Of a stretch of 9,117 bases of DNA, positions 1 to 6,970 are shown one piece after another. This stretch comes from Promethearchaeia archaeon (lineage in GTDB: Archaea > Asgardarchaeota > Lokiarchaeia > Sigyniarchaeales > SOKP01): the NCBI GenBank assembly GCA_029856295.1, contig JAHQWS010000057.1, positions 1-9,117 of the forward strand, written 5' to 3'. The first letter of the stretch is position 1. Every line of letters starts with the position of its first letter. Made by a program: the position numbers and the translations under genes. The notes beneath the pieces were generated by a model. It did no database searches. It saw only the letters and a list, made by a program, of their open reading frames with translations, and was not told where the DNA came from.

Positions 1-983
1 CCTCTTATTTAGCCCGATATCCAACATATTCCATGGCTAAGTTTGAATATACCGATTTAGTTGTAAATCTTGAGATTGTTTTAGGAAATGGGGAGATCTT
101 CCGAACTGGATCTTGGGCATCAGTAAAAAGTCCTCCGGTTTATCCGTATGGTTCTTCTTTAGATTTCTTTAGGGTTTTTCATGGAGCGAGAGGTGGATTG
201 GGAATTATTACAAAAGCTTCAATTCGGGTTAAGCCTAAACCTTTGGTTCAAGAGATAGTATCTGTTCCGTTTTCTACTTATAAAGAGTTTGTAAATTTTG
301 TGTATAATGTTGAGAGAAAAGAAATTGGAACCGAATGTATTATTTTGAACAAAATAAATGCTCTGAATTATTTAAATGTTGAAGACAAATCTATAGATTT
401 TCCTAATTGGATCTTTTTGATCTGTCTGGAGGGAACTCAGAGATTTCCAGAGGAAAAGATTGAATATGAAAAAGAAGCATTAAATGGGCTTATTAAACAA
501 CACTCTATATATTTAAAAATGAATACTTTAATCAATCAATTAGAGCAGAAGATATTAACGGAATTCAATAAACCTCAAGATAGAAAGAAAAAATCATACG
601 ATCTTCCAGTATATGTTACTTTAAATAAATTTCCAGAGATTTATTCAATTATTCAAAACGAGTTAAGTCAAGCTCACGGAGAAATAATTGATTTGGGAGT
701 CTCTATTATCCCTGTTGAGCGAAATCGTACAGTGTATGTTGAATTTGATCTTTACCCCGCGTTAAATACTGAACAACAAATTACTGAATTTAAAAAACTG
801 TTTAGAAATTTAGGTGAATTAGCTGTAAAAGCTGGAGCGATTATCGATATTCCTTATGGCCCTTTAAAACAAATAGTGTATTCTAAAGTTGGGAATTATT
901 TGGGTTTAATCAAAGAGGTAAAAGATATTTTTGATCCAAATAATATTATGAATCCCGGAAAAATAGAAAAGGAGGTAATCTAA
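1..983 (+). CDS. FAD-linked oxidase (GlcD/VAO-like), C-terminal part, 5' truncated by window edge
   Basis: This is the C-terminal part of a flavin-dependent oxidoreductase of the PCMH (FAD_binding_4) family. The frame stays open from base 3, where it reads SYLARYPTYS before the Met at 33, so that Met is internal and the true start lies outside the window. Numbering from that Met, the second half of the FAD domain is visible: LGNGEIFRTG at 17-26 and the glycine-rich HGARGGLGIITKASI at 50-64, the usual end of the FAD domain. The FAD-oxidase C-terminal domain follows and closes with the family signature FDPNNIMNPGK at 302-312. The HxGDGNxH metal motif of D-lactate/glycolate dehydrogenases is not seen. 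The same domain pattern occurs in the gene at 2157, so the two are paralogous subunits. The stop is one base before the next start, which implies one transcript. Substrate unknown; a 2-hydroxyacid or related alcohol is a guess. Confidence 0.88.
   Translation, partial: SYLARYPTYSMAKFEYTDLVVNLEIVLGNGEIFRTGSWASVKSPPVYPYGSSLDFFRVFHGARGGLGIITKASIRVKPKPLVQEIVSVPFSTYKEFVNFVYNVERKEIGTECIILNKINALNYLNVEDKSIDFPNWIFLICLEGTQRFPEEKIEYEKEALNGLIKQHSIYLKMNTLINQLEQKILTEFNKPQDRKKKSYDLPVYVTLNKFPEIYSIIQNELSQAHGEIIDLGVSIIPVERNRTVYVEFDLYPALNTEQQITEFKKLFRNLGELAVKAGAIIDIPYGPLKQIVYSKVGNYLGLIKEVKDIFDPNNIMNPGKIEKEVI
971..976 (+). promoter_or_regulatory. Ribosome binding site for the Fe-S subunit gene
   Basis: GGAGGT lies eight bases before the ATG at 985 and is a near-perfect complement to the archaeal 16S 3' end. 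It sits inside the last codons of the upstream flavoprotein gene. It fixes the downstream start and suggests translational coupling. Confidence 0.75.
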
Positions 984-984
984 A

Positions 985-2157
985 ATGACCATTGACTTAG
1001 ATGAGTATTATAAAATCATTCGTAATTGCAGTAAATGCGCCATGTGTCGTAATATGTCGCCTTGGGAAATGCAGAGCAAGGAATTTAAGGATATTTGTCC
1101 GAGCGGAACAAGATTTCTTTTTGAAGCGTATTTTGCTCCCGGAAAAATGGAAATAGCCCGGGCATTATTAGACAATGAAATAGAGTATTCGGATCGTTTA
1201 GAACATATATTATTTGCGTGCCCCTTATGCGGCGGCTGTCAGGCACAATGTGAGGAGGTAAATATCATCAATCCCCTTGATGTAATGCAAGAACTACGAA
1301 AAAGATATGTTGAAGCAAAAGGGCCCTTATCTGCTCATGCTAAATTTGCCGAGAGTTTAAAAGAGTTTCATAATCCTTATAACGAACCTCATGAAAACCG
1401 ATTAAATTGGCTTCCTAGGGATATAAAACTTAATGAGGATGCTAAAATTGCATATTTCGTCGGATGTACCTCATCCTACAGGAGGGAAGAAATCGCAAAA
1501 GCAACTGTGAACGTTTTGAGCTCATTAGGGGTAGAATTTAATATCCTACATTCTAATGAATGGTGTTGTGGCAGCCCATTATTTATGACGGGGCAAATTG
1601 ATGACGGAATTGAATTAATGAACCATAATTTAGAAGCGATAAAAGATAAGGGAATTGAAACTTTAGTATTTTCGTGTGCGGGATGTTATAAAACTTTTAA
1701 AAAGACGTACCCTCAAAATGGTGGAGATATCAATTATAAGGTCTATCATTTCACCGAGTTTTTAGCGGATTATCTCAAAAATAAAGAAATTAAACTCAAA
1801 TCTTTCCCTAAAAGTATCACATATCATGATCCATGTCATTTAGGCCGGCATTCTAAAGTTTATGAAGCACCTCGAGAAGTTTTAAATCAAATACCAGGAA
1901 TAAAATTAGTCGAAATGGAGAGAATTAAGGAAAATGCATGGTGTTGCGGGGCAGGAGCCGGCGTTTCTTCAGCATATAAAGATTTTGCGTATTGGACCGC
2001 AACACAGAGATTAAATGAAGCAGAATCTACCGGAGCAGAAATTTTAACAACATCATGTCCTTTTTGTATTACTAATTTCCTCGAAACATCTAAAACAAGC
2101 AATATATCATTTGAGATTATTCCCCTAATTAAAATAATAGAGGAGGCAATTAAATAA
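985..2157 (+). CDS. Fe-S oxidoreductase with two CCG domains (GlcF/LldE/HdrD-like electron-transfer subunit)
   Basis: This 390-residue protein is a predicted cytoplasmic electron-transfer subunit partnering the flavoproteins on either side. The N-terminal part carries two ferredoxin-type [4Fe-4S] motifs: C15-x2-C18-x2-C21 with C38-Pro, and C79-x2-C82-x2-C85-x3-C89. Two complete CCG (cysteine-rich) domains follow. The first has C161, C194-C195-G and C231-AG-C234; the second has C284 (DPCHLGR), C320-C321-G and C358-PF-C361. In HdrB/HdrD such motifs bind noncubane [4Fe-4S] clusters; in GlcF and LldE they serve glycolate or lactate oxidation. No transmembrane segment is seen, so the electron acceptor is not evident. 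The start at 985 is supported by a GGAGGT site. Its TAA shares one base with the next ATG. Family assignment is firm. Whether the complex acts on hydroxyacids or in a heterodisulfide-reductase-like path cannot be told from sequence. Confidence 0.93.
   Translation: MTIDLDEYYKIIRNCSKCAMCRNMSPWEMQSKEFKDICPSGTRFLFEAYFAPGKMEIARALLDNEIEYSDRLEHILFACPLCGGCQAQCEEVNIINPLDVMQELRKRYVEAKGPLSAHAKFAESLKEFHNPYNEPHENRLNWLPRDIKLNEDAKIAYFVGCTSSYRREEIAKATVNVLSSLGVEFNILHSNEWCCGSPLFMTGQIDDGIELMNHNLEAIKDKGIETLVFSCAGCYKTFKKTYPQNGGDINYKVYHFTEFLADYLKNKEIKLKSFPKSITYHDPCHLGRHSKVYEAPREVLNQIPGIKLVEMERIKENAWCCGAGAGVSSAYKDFAYWTATQRLNEAESTGAEILTTSCPFCITNFLETSKTSNISFEIIPLIKIIEEAIK
2140..2146 (+). promoter_or_regulatory. Ribosome binding site for the second FAD oxidase gene
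   Basis: GAGGAGG lies ten bases before the ATG at 2157, within the last codons of the Fe-S gene. Stop and start overlap as TAATG, typical of translationally coupled partner subunits. Confidence 0.7.
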
Positions 2158-3716
2158 TGATTGACTTGAGTTTATCAGATAAACATCCAGAACTATATTC
2201 TAAACTGGAGCGAATCGTTGGAAATGAGTATATCTCCGATGATCCATCGATCCGTATTGTTCATTCACGTGATCAGTCTCCCTTTGCTAATTTAAAACCT
2301 ATACCACCGGAATACGTTGTATTGCCTGAAAACACAAAACAAATTCAAGAGATTTTGAAACTGTCGAATGAGTATAAAGTTCCAATCGTAATTCAAAATA
2401 CTGGCGTAAATGTAGCAGGTTGCTGTGTACCTTCGAATACAGGATCAATTTTAATGCATCTGCGTCGTTTAAATCAAATAATTGAAATTGATAATCTTAA
2501 TATGTCCGCAACAATCCAGCCCTATGTAAGTTATGCTGAATTACAAGTGGAAACAATGAAAAAAGGATTATGGCTTCCTTCACCTGCCGCTCCATCTACC
2601 GTCGGAGTAATTTCAAATATGCTATATTGTGGAATGTCTTGGTGCATGGCTAAATACGGTTATGAAAGAAGGTCAATTATTTGTATGACTTGGGTAACTC
2701 CGAAAGGTGAAATTATAAAAACTGGATCATCTGCAGTAGGAAATTTAGGTAATTTCTGGTGGAATGGTCCAGGACCAGATCTTAAGGGAATTTTGATTGG
2801 AGCTGTTGGTGAATTAGGAATTTGTACTGAAATGACTGTTAAGTTGTACCCTTGGGTTGGAGGTTCACGATTAAAACCTGATGAATTAGCAGAGAATACG
2901 AAAATGCTAGCGATTTCATTTAGTTCTGGGGAAAGAATGCTAAAAGCGTTACAAGAATTAAGTCGAGCTGATATCGCTATTGCTGTAACAAATATGCCTA
3001 TAGCTTGGTCAATTTTAGGGATGCCTAAATCTCTTGAAACATCAAAAATGTTATGGGAAAGAAGAAAGCAACTTGAACCTATTCTGAAAAATTTTGTCTT
3101 AGTCTGCATTCAGGGAATAACATCTGAAAAACAACTTGAATATGGTGAAAAAGTAGTTAGACAAATTGCTAAAGAAAGCAGAGGGATGGTTATAGATCCT
3201 GAAACTATGTCTAGTCCCATGGCTCAATTAGCACCTGATTTTCAACCCGAGGGAAACAGGGCTGAGTTTTTTAGGGCAAAAATTTCTCCACGAATAATGA
3301 GATTTAAAGGAGGATTTATGCCGGCGTTTTTTCCCCAAGAACCTATCGAGAAAGCACTTAAGAGTGAAGAATTAATGGAAAACACGTTAAAAGATTTTCC
3401 TATCCACCCTCAGGATCTTTATAGTAGCTGTATTGTGCCAGTAGATATGGGGCATTTTGGTCTGCATGAATTTGATGTCTTCTACGACCAGAATTCTCCA
3501 GAAGAACTGGAAGCATGTTTAGACTTTGCTGGTAAAATACAAAAACTTGCTCATTCACAAGAAAATACGTGGCCCCCTCATAATGAATGGAAATCGTACC
3601 ATTGGGACGTTGTTAAGGATATTCCAGAATTCAAAATTCACAAATCAATTACAGAAAAAATAAAAAACCAATTTGATCCTAATAGAATAATGAATCCGGG
3701 CAAATGGTTAAAATAA
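2157..3716 (+). CDS. FAD-binding oxidoreductase (GlcD/VAO-like), complete
   Basis: This 519-residue flavoprotein is of normal length for the PCMH/FAD_binding_4 family. The FAD domain spans roughly residues 48-233. It includes the pyrophosphate-binding loop around NTGVNVAGCCVPSNTGS (81-97), HLRRLNQIIEI (101-111), a PSPAAPSTVGVISN segment (141-154) and GPGPDLKGILIGAVGELGI (204-222). The substrate/cap domain follows and ends with FDPNRIMNPGK (506-516). No HxGDGNxH motif is present; the corresponding region reads VPVDMGHFGLHEFDVF (427-442). Adjacent cysteines C89-C90 lie in the flavin loop, where relatives usually have small residues. Cysteine is fairly abundant elsewhere too (158, 163, 176, 223). 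Overlap with the Fe-S gene argues that they form one complex, with this subunit oxidising a substrate and passing electrons to the clusters. Substrate is not recognisable. It resembles the truncated gene at the window start, so the operon holds two flavin subunits around one Fe-S subunit. Confidence 0.92.
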   Translation: MIDLSLSDKHPELYSKLERIVGNEYISDDPSIRIVHSRDQSPFANLKPIPPEYVVLPENTKQIQEILKLSNEYKVPIVIQNTGVNVAGCCVPSNTGSILMHLRRLNQIIEIDNLNMSATIQPYVSYAELQVETMKKGLWLPSPAAPSTVGVISNMLYCGMSWCMAKYGYERRSIICMTWVTPKGEIIKTGSSAVGNLGNFWWNGPGPDLKGILIGAVGELGICTEMTVKLYPWVGGSRLKPDELAENTKMLAISFSSGERMLKALQELSRADIAIAVTNMPIAWSILGMPKSLETSKMLWERRKQLEPILKNFVLVCIQGITSEKQLEYGEKVVRQIAKESRGMVIDPETMSSPMAQLAPDFQPEGNRAEFFRAKISPRIMRFKGGFMPAFFPQEPIEKALKSEELMENTLKDFPIHPQDLYSSCIVPVDMGHFGLHEFDVFYDQNSPEELEACLDFAGKIQKLAHSQENTWPPHNEWKSYHWDVVKDIPEFKIHKSITEKIKNQFDPNRIMNPGKWLK

Positions 3717-3765
3717 AATTATATTTAAAAAAAACTCTTTTTTAATATTTTATTTTCATTCCCTT
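3717..3765 (+). terminator. T-rich tract, likely archaeal terminator of the oxidase operon
   Basis: Directly after the stop at 3716 comes an A-run followed by several T-runs (TTTTTT, ATTTTATTTTC). Archaeal RNA polymerase terminates at such T-rich tracts without needing a hairpin. The call rests on composition and position only. Confidence 0.45.
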
Positions 3766-3876
3766 TATTTTATCCATATGAATTTTAAATCGATATGGGC
3801 ACAGAGAAAATATCTTTTGTCTGTTATAGAAAGAGAGGTTGGAAAACAAAAAGTTTTTAACATATGAGGTTATTTT

Positions 3877-3884
3877 TTTTATAA
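3877..3884 (+). promoter_or_regulatory. Candidate TATA box for the leader/leuA transcript
   Basis: TTTATAAT within a T-rich stretch could serve as a TATA element. It would place transcription start near 3905-3912, about 55 bases before the leader peptide ATG at 3965. The purine-rich BRE normally found upstream is weak. Alternatives are TTTTAAAT at 3783-3790 and TTAATATTA near 3940. The choice is uncertain. Confidence 0.25.
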
Positions 3885-3964
3885 TTAACAACTACATTGG
3901 GAACATAAAAATGAAAATGCTTCAAAAATGTAATGATCTTAATATTAAAATTGGTTTGAGGCGA

Positions 3965-4024
3965 ATGATTTCCCTAGGTTTGTTGTTAAGTTTATTAGAT
4001 CTACTTTTATTGTTGTTAATATAA
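3965..4024 (+). CDS. Leucine-rich leader peptide upstream of leuA (19 aa)
   Basis: The short frame encodes MISLGLLLSLLDLLLLLLI and stops with TAA. Twelve of 19 residues are leucine, in runs of three, two and six, encoded by a mixture of TTA, TTG, CTA and CTT. There is no phenylalanine, although TTT would be as likely as TTA or TTG in random T-rich DNA, so selection for leucine itself is plausible. GAGG at 3958-3961 gives a close-set ribosome binding site (GAGGCGA then ATG). In-frame ATGs at 3911 and 3917 could extend it to 37 or 35 residues. A TTG start at 3839 is unlikely because the preceding purine run is only one base away. The frame ends at the base of a hairpin, 92 bases before a 2-isopropylmalate synthase gene. 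This is the classic layout of an amino-acid-sensing leader peptide. The alternative is a chance hydrophobic reading frame. Confidence 0.68.
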   Translation: MISLGLLLSLLDLLLLLLI

Positions 4025-4080
4025 GCCTCGTCTCGTTTTATAAGATCTGAGGTTTCTAATTTCTTATAAACGAGAGAGGC
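4025..4080 (+). promoter_or_regulatory. Leader RNA hairpin between the leucine-rich peptide and leuA
   Basis: The arms 4025-4045 and 4062-4080 pair over 19 base pairs in four blocks (5, 5, 3 and 6 bp). There are only two single-base bulges, G4030 and one T of 4036-4039, and a 16-base loop at 4046-4061. The stem begins at the base right after the leader stop codon. A ribosome finishing the leader would therefore overlap its 5' arm, while one halted early in the leucine run would leave it free. No T-run follows (the next bases are GTTGCAATATAAAC), so it is not a standard intrinsic terminator. It may be an attenuation or antitermination element, a pause or processing site, or a binding site for a protein. 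Confidence 0.65.
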
Positions 4081-4104
4081 GTTGCAATATAAACAAATCA
4101 AATT

Positions 4105-4108
4105 AGGT
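4105..4108 (+). promoter_or_regulatory. leuA: Weak ribosome binding site of leuA
   Basis: AGGT lies eight bases before the ATG at 4117, clearly weaker than the GGAGGT and GAGGAGG sites in the oxidase operon. It lies outside the upstream hairpin, so that hairpin does not itself hide it. Confidence 0.4.
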
Positions 4109-4116
4109 AATTTAAA

Positions 4117-5736
4117 ATGGCGGAAAAAAAAGATATATATGTCTCACAGATGATGGATGAAATACGGGGGTCATTAATCCTTCCTGAAAAGGCGTATTTT
4201 TTTGATACGACCCTTCGTGATGGAGAACAAACGCCGGGAATCAGTTTCAATCATGAAGAAAAATTGTCCATAGCCCAGGCTCTAAACGAATTGGGTATTG
4301 ATATTATTGAAGCAGGATTTCCTGTTATTTCTGAAGGAGATTATAAAGCATGCAAAGATATCTCCAAATTGGGTTTAGATTCAGAAATTATGGGATTAGC
4401 ACGTATAAAAAAGATTGACATTGACAAGGTTATTGAAGCTGATATGGATAGCATACATGTGTTTATCGCCACTTCAGAACTTCACATGAAAGAAAAACTT
4501 CAAATGACGCGAGAAGAGGTAATAAATGATATAGCAGAATTAACTGCATATGCTAAAGAACATTATTCAACTGTTCTATTTTCGGCCGAAGATGCCACAC
4601 GGTCGGATTTGGATTTTTTAATTAAAGCAAATAAGACTGCCGCTGAAAATGGGGCTACTCGGATAAATATACCGGATACAGTCGGTACTATAACCCCTAA
4701 CGCCTTTGGCTACATCATACGAAAAAACTATGAAGCACTACCGAAAAATATAAGAATTGCTGCTCACTGCCATAACGATTTTGGACTAGCGGTTGCAAAT
4801 ACTATAGCTGCTTTTGAGAATGGGGCGTCAGAGGCGCAAACTACAATAATAGGATTAGGTGAACGAGCGGGAAATGCGGCTTTCGAGGAAACAGCCATGT
4901 CTCTTTATGCTTTATATCGGATACCAATGAATATAAATACCAGAAAGATTTTTCCTACAGCAAAATTAATCGAAAGCTACTGCGGCGGCAAGATTAAAAT
5001 AGGAAGATTACAACCCTTAATCGGCCAAAATGCATTTGCCCATGAATCTGGTATTCACGCACATGGAATGATAAAACACGCACGTGTTTATGAACCTATT
5101 ACTCCAGAATTAATAGGAATTCATCGCTCTGATGATGTCGAACAAATTGTTAGAAAATCGATTAAATTAGGAAAACATACGGGAGGTCATGCTCTTAAAG
5201 CAAAATTAGAGGATTTAGGAATTCATCCTACAGATGAACAATTTAAAAAAATTTTCAATCATATCAAAAGGTTTGGAGATAAAGGGCATGAAGTAATGGA
5301 AGAAGATTTTCTAGCTATTGTAAAGGATGTAATGGGCGAACTCCCTGAAGAGGAACAATATGTTAAAATCGAAGAACTGACCGTTTTAACAGGTTCCATC
5401 ACCCCTACCAGTACTGTTCGATTAAGGATTCGTAAAAATGGAGATTATATAGAAAGAACTGCATCTTCTATCGGTGTGGGGCCTGTTGACGCATCATGTA
5501 GAGCAATAGTTAAATGTTTTGAACCCATGAGTAAGATTAAGCTTTTGGAATATAATATTGACGCCGTGACTGGAGGGACTGAAGCTTTAGGACATGTATC
5601 CATTGAGTTAATGGATTTAGAAACTAATCATGTCGTAAAGGCATCTGCTGCTCATGAAGATATAGTAATGAGCTCTGTTCTTGCGCTTATAAAAGGACTC
5701 AATCGTATCGTGAAAGATAAAAATTCAAAAAATTAG
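4117..5736 (+). CDS. leuA: 2-isopropylmalate synthase (LeuA)
   Basis: This 539-residue enzyme is predicted to condense acetyl-CoA with 2-oxoisovalerate to 2-isopropylmalate, the committed step of leucine synthesis, in the cytoplasm. The catalytic TIM barrel of the HMGL-like family runs from about residue 26 to 290. It shows FDTTLRDGEQTPG (29-41, catalytic Arg34 and metal ligand Asp35), the metal-binding HCHND (217-221) and GLGERAGNA (246-254). The linker carries HESGIHAHG (309-317). Residues about 414-535 form the LeuA regulatory (allosteric) domain, with SSIGVGPVDA (450-459) and GGTEALGHV (486-494). Length and full regulatory domain fit LeuA. Citramalate and homocitrate synthases are close relatives and cannot be fully excluded by sequence alone. 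The leucine-rich leader upstream independently favours leucine synthesis. No other leu genes are visible, and the next gene is convergent, so it may be transcribed alone. Feedback control by leucine is expected of the family. Confidence 0.92.
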   Translation: MAEKKDIYVSQMMDEIRGSLILPEKAYFFDTTLRDGEQTPGISFNHEEKLSIAQALNELGIDIIEAGFPVISEGDYKACKDISKLGLDSEIMGLARIKKIDIDKVIEADMDSIHVFIATSELHMKEKLQMTREEVINDIAELTAYAKEHYSTVLFSAEDATRSDLDFLIKANKTAAENGATRINIPDTVGTITPNAFGYIIRKNYEALPKNIRIAAHCHNDFGLAVANTIAAFENGASEAQTTIIGLGERAGNAAFEETAMSLYALYRIPMNINTRKIFPTAKLIESYCGGKIKIGRLQPLIGQNAFAHESGIHAHGMIKHARVYEPITPELIGIHRSDDVEQIVRKSIKLGKHTGGHALKAKLEDLGIHPTDEQFKKIFNHIKRFGDKGHEVMEEDFLAIVKDVMGELPEEEQYVKIEELTVLTGSITPTSTVRLRIRKNGDYIERTASSIGVGPVDASCRAIVKCFEPMSKIKLLEYNIDAVTGGTEALGHVSIELMDLETNHVVKASAAHEDIVMSSVLALIKGLNRIVKDKNSKN

Positions 5737-5768
5737 ATTTTATTTCTCTTATTTATTTTCTTTTTAAT
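5737..5768 (+). terminator. T-rich tract, likely terminator of leuA
   Basis: The 49-base gap between the convergent leuA and aminotransferase genes begins with a strongly T-rich stretch on the plus strand (ATTTTATTTCTC through CTTTTT). This matches an archaeal T-tract terminator for leuA. No comparable T-run is seen on the minus strand after the aminotransferase stop, apart from a short one inside its last codons. Confidence 0.5.
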
Positions 5769-5785
5769 ACAACCTATTTCATAAG

Positions 5786-6970
5786 TTATTTTAAAAAGTC
5801 TTCAAGAGAATTATATACAATTTCTAATGTATCCAAATCTGGTAGAAAGGTTATTCTAAAATGATCTTTTCCATAATTACCAAAACCAGATCCATAAACG
5901 GTACAAATTCCCGTCTTTTTAAGAAGGGAAATGACAAATTCTTTGTCGTTTTTCCATTGAGTAAATTCTTTAAAATCAATCCTAGGAAATAAATAAAATG
6001 TCCCATCTGCGATATTACAGGTAATCCCTTCAATTTGTTTTATTCGCTTATAGGAATAGTCGCGTCTCACCCTTAATTTTTTGACCATTTCGTCTGTATG
6101 AGGGCCAGGATTTTTAATAGCTTCAATTGCGGCATATTGAGCTACCGAATTTGCACATAATCTTGCTCGAGCTAGTTTTTCAATACCATCTTTTAATTCT
6201 GCTAACTTATTTAACTTATCATGGTAATAGAGATATCCCATTCTCCAACCAGTCGCAAGATGAGCTTTTGAGAATCCATTCATTCCAATGATAGGCACAT
6301 CATTACTAAGAGAACTAGGACATACATACTCTTTTTCAAACGTTATTTGGTCGTAGATTTCATCAGATAAAATAGGTAAATCATGTTCGCCCGCTAAATC
6401 TATGATCTGTTTAATTTTAGTTTTACTATATACAATTCCAGTTGGATTATTAGGGGAACAAATTAAAATTGCTTTAGTTTTATTAGTTATTTTCTTTCTC
6501 AAATCATCAATATTAGGTTCCCAGTTATTACTCTCGTCAAGTTCATATTCTACGGGAACCCCATCAAAAAATTTTGAATAGTTAATATACACTGGATACG
6601 ACGGGCCAGGGATAAGAAGCTCATTATTATTCTCCATTAAACCCGCTAAAACAAAAAAAATGCCTTCAGTGACGCCAGAAGTAATTAATACATCATCCAG
6701 CTTAAGATCTACGTTATTTTTACTTCTTTCATATGTACATATCTCTTCTCTTAATTCTCTAACACCTAAACTATCGACATAAAAATTTTGCCCAGCAAAA
6801 GTAGCATTAGCTGATGCTTGTGAAATATATTCGGGTGTTTTAAAGTCATATATTACGGGATCTCCGATATTTAAGTGATATACTTTTTGACCCGTTTTTT
6901 TAACTTCATTCGCGACTGCAGCTACATCTCGAATGGCGTATTCGAGATCTCTTAATCTCCTAGTAACCAT
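5786..6970 (-). CDS. Class I PLP-dependent aminotransferase (alanine/aspartate aminotransferase-like)
   Basis: This 394-residue cytoplasmic fold-type I aminotransferase is of normal family length. The expected PLP-site residues are present: NIGDP (34-38) near the N-terminus, PGPSYPVY (121-128), CSPNNPTG (171-178, Asn175), SDEIY (202-206, Asp203 and Tyr206), the Schiff-base Lys235 in GFSK (232-235), Arg243 in GWRMGY (241-246) and the substrate-carboxylate Arg372 in FRITFL (371-376). The overall pattern resembles archaeal alanine aminotransferase-type AspC homologues, but substrate choice among alanine, aspartate, aromatic or branched-chain amino acids cannot be read reliably. The ATG at 6970 has no clear Shine-Dalgarno site. 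A TATA-like box about 25-30 bases upstream suggests a leaderless message. It converges with leuA; a link to leucine metabolism is not shown by the sequence. Confidence 0.93.
   Translation of the reverse strand: MVTRRLRDLEYAIRDVAAVANEVKKTGQKVYHLNIGDPVIYDFKTPEYISQASANATFAGQNFYVDSLGVRELREEICTYERSKNNVDLKLDDVLITSGVTEGIFFVLAGLMENNNELLIPGPSYPVYINYSKFFDGVPVEYELDESNNWEPNIDDLRKKITNKTKAILICSPNNPTGIVYSKTKIKQIIDLAGEHDLPILSDEIYDQITFEKEYVCPSSLSNDVPIIGMNGFSKAHLATGWRMGYLYYHDKLNKLAELKDGIEKLARARLCANSVAQYAAIEAIKNPGPHTDEMVKKLRVRRDYSYKRIKQIEGITCNIADGTFYLFPRIDFKEFTQWKNDKEFVISLLKKTGICTVYGSGFGNYGKDHFRITFLPDLDTLEIVYNSLEDFLK

Larger units (their letters stand above)
3717..4116 (+). other. Intergenic/leader region before leuA
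   Basis: This 400-base gap is far longer than the other gaps in the window. It holds a T-rich terminator for the oxidase operon, an AT-rich promoter zone (about 3780-3890), the leucine-rich leader frame (3965-4024), the adjoining hairpin (4025-4080) and a 36-base spacer to leuA. Between about 3785 and 3900 nothing convincing beyond candidate TATA elements is visible. Confidence 0.6.

Noticed and set aside
1887..2102. A 71-codon minus-strand frame inside the Fe-S gene
   Set aside because: It lies fully antisense to the second CCG domain, whose cysteine motifs are convincing. It has no family features.
2660..3109. A 149-codon minus-strand frame inside the second FAD oxidase gene
   Set aside because: It is antisense to a well-supported flavoprotein domain and its translation shows no domain pattern.
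3778..3867. A 29-codon frame from ATG 3778 (MNFKSIWAQRK...)
   Set aside because: It has no ribosome binding site, no recognisable pattern and lies in the probable promoter zone. It is likely chance.
3839..4024. A 61-codon frame starting at TTG 3839 that includes the leucine-rich peptide
   Set aside because: The TTG start has its purine-rich stretch only one base away, and the first 40 codons look non-coding. The shorter frame from ATG 3965, or possibly 3911, is preferred.
4025..4080. The hairpin as a standard intrinsic terminator or a tRNA/T-box element
   Set aside because: No T-run follows the stem. The sequence does not show tRNA arms or a T-box core, and T-boxes are a bacterial class.
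5851..6033. A 60-codon minus-strand frame inside the aminotransferase gene
   Set aside because: It is an alternate reading frame of a conserved aminotransferase region that includes the Arg372 motif.
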